Assembly: GCF_025802015.1 (NCBI RefSeq)
Contig: NZ_JAOYFC010000002.1
Span: 1 to 64,000 of the forward strand
Reading direction: 5' to 3'
Origin: Falsihalocynthiibacter halioticoli
GTDB taxonomy: Bacteria; Pseudomonadota; Alphaproteobacteria; Rhodobacterales; Rhodobacteraceae
Length of the DNA stretch: 64,000 nucleotides
The notes beneath the pieces were generated by a model. The model saw only the letters and a program-made list of their open reading frames with translations. It made no database searches and had not been told where the DNA came from. How positions within the stretch are numbered: the first letter of the stretch is position 1; the number at the start of each line of letters is the position of its first letter. The position numbers and the translations under genes are program-made. Below are positions 62,202 through 64,000 of this stretch, piece after piece.

Positions 62202-62897
62202 ATGAGTTTAGATATTTTTGCGTCTTCCACCGGCCCTGTTTTGGTCATTGCGCCACATCCTGACGATGAAATTCTCGGAGCTGGCGGCACAATTGCGAAG
62301 CTTTGCAAAGAAGGGCGCGAGGTTCATGTTTGTGTGGTAACTTCCGGTCGTCCGCCACTTTTTTCGCCCGAGCAAACACAGCGCGTGCGCGAGGAGACGA
62401 CCGCGGCGCATAAAGGCCTCGGCGTAAAGCAAACGCACTGGCTTGGCCTACCTGCAGCGGAGTTGACAGAAGTTCCGACGCGGGAGTTGAATGGCACGCT
62501 CGGTAAACTCGTTGCGGAACTCGCCCCCTCTGCGCTTCTTATCCCACATGTGGGAGACATCCATATCGACCACCAGCTTGTTCATCTGGCTGCGATGGTC
62601 TCTGCCCGCCCGCATCAAGAAGCCTTTCCTCCTATGATACTCGCGTATGAAACGCTGTCTGAAACCAACTGGAACACGCCAGGGGCAACGGCACCATTCA
62701 TTCCGAATGTCTTTGTCGATATTACCGACACGCTAGAAGACAAACTGACCGCTTTCGCCATGTTCGGAAGCCAAGACCGAGGCGCGCCGCATGAACGGTC
62801 TGTGCCAAGTCTTCGCGCGCTCGCGACGCTGCGCGGCGCAACGGTGCATCGCCACGCCGCAGAAGCTTTCATCCTGATCCGTCACGTTGGAGGCTAA
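62202..62897 (+). CDS. PIG-L-family deacetylase
   Basis: A 231-residue zinc-dependent deacetylase of N-acetylated sugars. The metal site is in VIAPHPDDEILGAGG (residues 16-30), with the further ligand in HVGDIHIDHQLVH. In this locus it may deacetylate a HexNAc of the growing glycan. It lies between the sugar transferase and the aminotransferase, and the ATG of the latter follows its stop by one base. Confidence 0.9.
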   Translation: MSLDIFASSTGPVLVIAPHPDDEILGAGGTIAKLCKEGREVHVCVVTSGRPPLFSPEQTQRVREETTAAHKGLGVKQTHWLGLPAAELTEVPTRELNGTLGKLVAELAPSALLIPHVGDIHIDHQLVHLAAMVSARPHQEAFPPMILAYETLSETNWNTPGATAPFIPNVFVDITDTLEDKLTAFAMFGSQDRGAPHERSVPSLRALATLRGATVHRHAAEAFILIRHVGG

Positions 62898-62898
62898 C

Positions 62899-64000
62899 AT
62901 GCAGAAATGGCCTCATTTTTCCCAAGACGAAATCGACGCAGTGACCGAGGTGCTGGCCTCCGGCAAGGTTAACGCTTGGACCGGTCCTTATGTGAAGGAT
63001 TTCGAAAACGCCTTTGCCGCACATTTCGGCGTGAATCACGCGATAGCCGCGATGAACGGATCGGTGACGCTCAACCTCGCGTTGCGTACACTCGGCATCC
63101 AGCCCGGTGACGAAGTGATCGTGACACCGCGCAGTTTCGTGGCTTCGGCCTCCTGCCTCCTGCTTTTTGGTGCTATACCTGTATTTGCCGACGTGGATCC
63201 CGACAGTCAAAACATCACCCCCGAAACCGTCGCGCCGCTTATAACCGACAAAACCAAGGGCATCATCCCTGTTCACCTCGCGGGCTGGCCTTGCGATATG
63301 GCTAGCTTCATGGAGCTGGCCAATGAGCACAACCTTTGGGTGATCGAGGACTGCGCGCAAGCGCACGGCGCTCGGATCGGTGATTCTCATGTGGGCAGCT
63401 TTGGCGATTTCGGCTCGTTTTCCTTCTGTCAGGACAAGATCATGACAACGGGCGGCGAAGGCGGGATGCTTGTCTGTCAGGATGAAGAACTCTGGAAATC
63501 GGCGTGGAGCTACAAAGATCACGGCAAGAATTACGATACCGTATTCAATACCAACCATCCGCCGGGATTCCGCTGGCTACACGAAAACCTCGGCACCAAC
63601 TACCGGATGCCCGGCATTGCGGCGGCCATTGGTTCCGCACAATTGAAGAAGCTCGATGATTGGGTCGCGCATCGGACCAAAATTTCCATGATCCTTGCCG
63701 ATGCCACACAAAACCTCGACGTCCTTCGAACACCTCTGCCGACCGAAACCATGACGCACGCGTTCTACCGCTTCTATGCATTCGTGCGCCCTGAAGCGCT
63801 GGCAACAGGTTGGTCGCGTGACAGGATCATCAAAGAAGTATCTGACAAAGGCTTCCCGATATTTTCCGGCAGCTGCTCTGAAATCTATCGCGAAAAAATG
63901 TTCCGCGACCGAGGTTTCGCACCAAAAGAGCCGCTCCCTGTGGCGCGCGAACTTGGCGAAACGAGCCTTGCGTTCCTCGTCGATCCGACTGTTACCGAAG
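62899..64000 (+). CDS. DegT/DnrJ/EryC1/StrS sugar aminotransferase (partial, runs off right edge)
   Basis: An ATG at 62899 opens a frame that stays open to the window end (367 codons seen). The protein starts MQKWPHFSQDEIDAVTEVLA, has the PLP-binding region NGSVTLNLALRTLGI and VTPRSFVASASC, the aspartate in VIEDCAQAHGA and the PLP lysine in FCQDKIMTTGGEGG. Such enzymes transfer an amino group to 4-keto sugars. The product of the CapD-like dehydratase in this locus would be a fitting substrate. Confidence 0.93.
   Translation, partial: MQKWPHFSQDEIDAVTEVLASGKVNAWTGPYVKDFENAFAAHFGVNHAIAAMNGSVTLNLALRTLGIQPGDEVIVTPRSFVASASCLLLFGAIPVFADVDPDSQNITPETVAPLITDKTKGIIPVHLAGWPCDMASFMELANEHNLWVIEDCAQAHGARIGDSHVGSFGDFGSFSFCQDKIMTTGGEGGMLVCQDEELWKSAWSYKDHGKNYDTVFNTNHPPGFRWLHENLGTNYRMPGIAAAIGSAQLKKLDDWVAHRTKISMILADATQNLDVLRTPLPTETMTHAFYRFYAFVRPEALATGWSRDRIIKEVSDKGFPIFSGSCSEIYREKMFRDRGFAPKEPLPVARELGETSLAFLVDPTVTE

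Overview
The window is a gene-dense, moderately GC-rich chromosomal segment of an alphaproteobacterium, most likely a marine Rhodobacteraceae (Roseobacter-group) member. Support comes from an iscR-led suf operon, a cckA gene next to recA with a TTAA-N7-TTAA CtrA-type site, the alphaproteobacterial LexA box GTTC-N7-GTTC before recA, TRAP transporters and an aglEFGAK locus. The genus cannot be fixed from the sequence alone. I see no insertion sequence, prophage or CRISPR array. All family assignments are made by reading motifs in the translated sequence; no database search was run.

Layout. 0-8.1 kb: tRNA-Arg, then a minus-strand Fe-S assembly operon iscR-iscS-like-sufB-(membrane protein)-sufC-sufD-(two membrane proteins)-sufS. 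8.4-14.1 kb (plus): alpha/beta hydrolase, a small unknown protein, HD hydrolase, VIT-type iron/manganese transporter, icd and typA. Two perfect Irr-type (ICE) palindromes mark this iron-related stretch. 14.1-25.1 kb (mostly minus): DUF1330 protein, alaS, recA, a sulfotransferase-like gene (plus), cckA, an RsmB-type methyltransferase, guaB and an HpcH/HpaI aldolase. 25.2-31.7 kb (plus): a DctB/DctD two-component system with a TRAP transporter dctPQM. 31.7-40.3 kb: alpha-glucoside uptake and use, aglEFGAK on the minus strand, divergent from a LacI-type regulator and glucokinase, with two matching operator palindromes between them.

40.4-46.1 kb: a compact chemotaxis cluster (STAS, CheY, CheA, CheW, CheR, a second CheY, a small coiled-coil protein, and convergent CheD) without CheB or a receptor. 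46.2-52.2 kb: a GntR regulator divergent from a five-gene operon of D-glycerate 2-kinase followed by larA-larC-larE-larB, the genes for a nickel-pincer-nucleotide racemase and its cofactor assembly. The kinase neighbour suggests that this LarA acts on glycerate rather than lactate. This is the best candidate in the window for an undescribed pathway. A 757-bp gene-free stretch after it carries a near-consensus promoter and a hairpin and may encode a small RNA.

52.9-64 kb: an extracellular polysaccharide locus with a GT4 glycosyltransferase, a membrane-bound UDP-sugar 4,6-dehydratase (CapD/FlaA1 type), UDP-glucose dehydrogenase, a small unknown protein, a Wza-like export protein without lipobox, a secreted pectate-lyase-like protein, a sugar-phosphate transferase, a PIG-L deacetylase and a DegT aminotransferase cut by the right edge.
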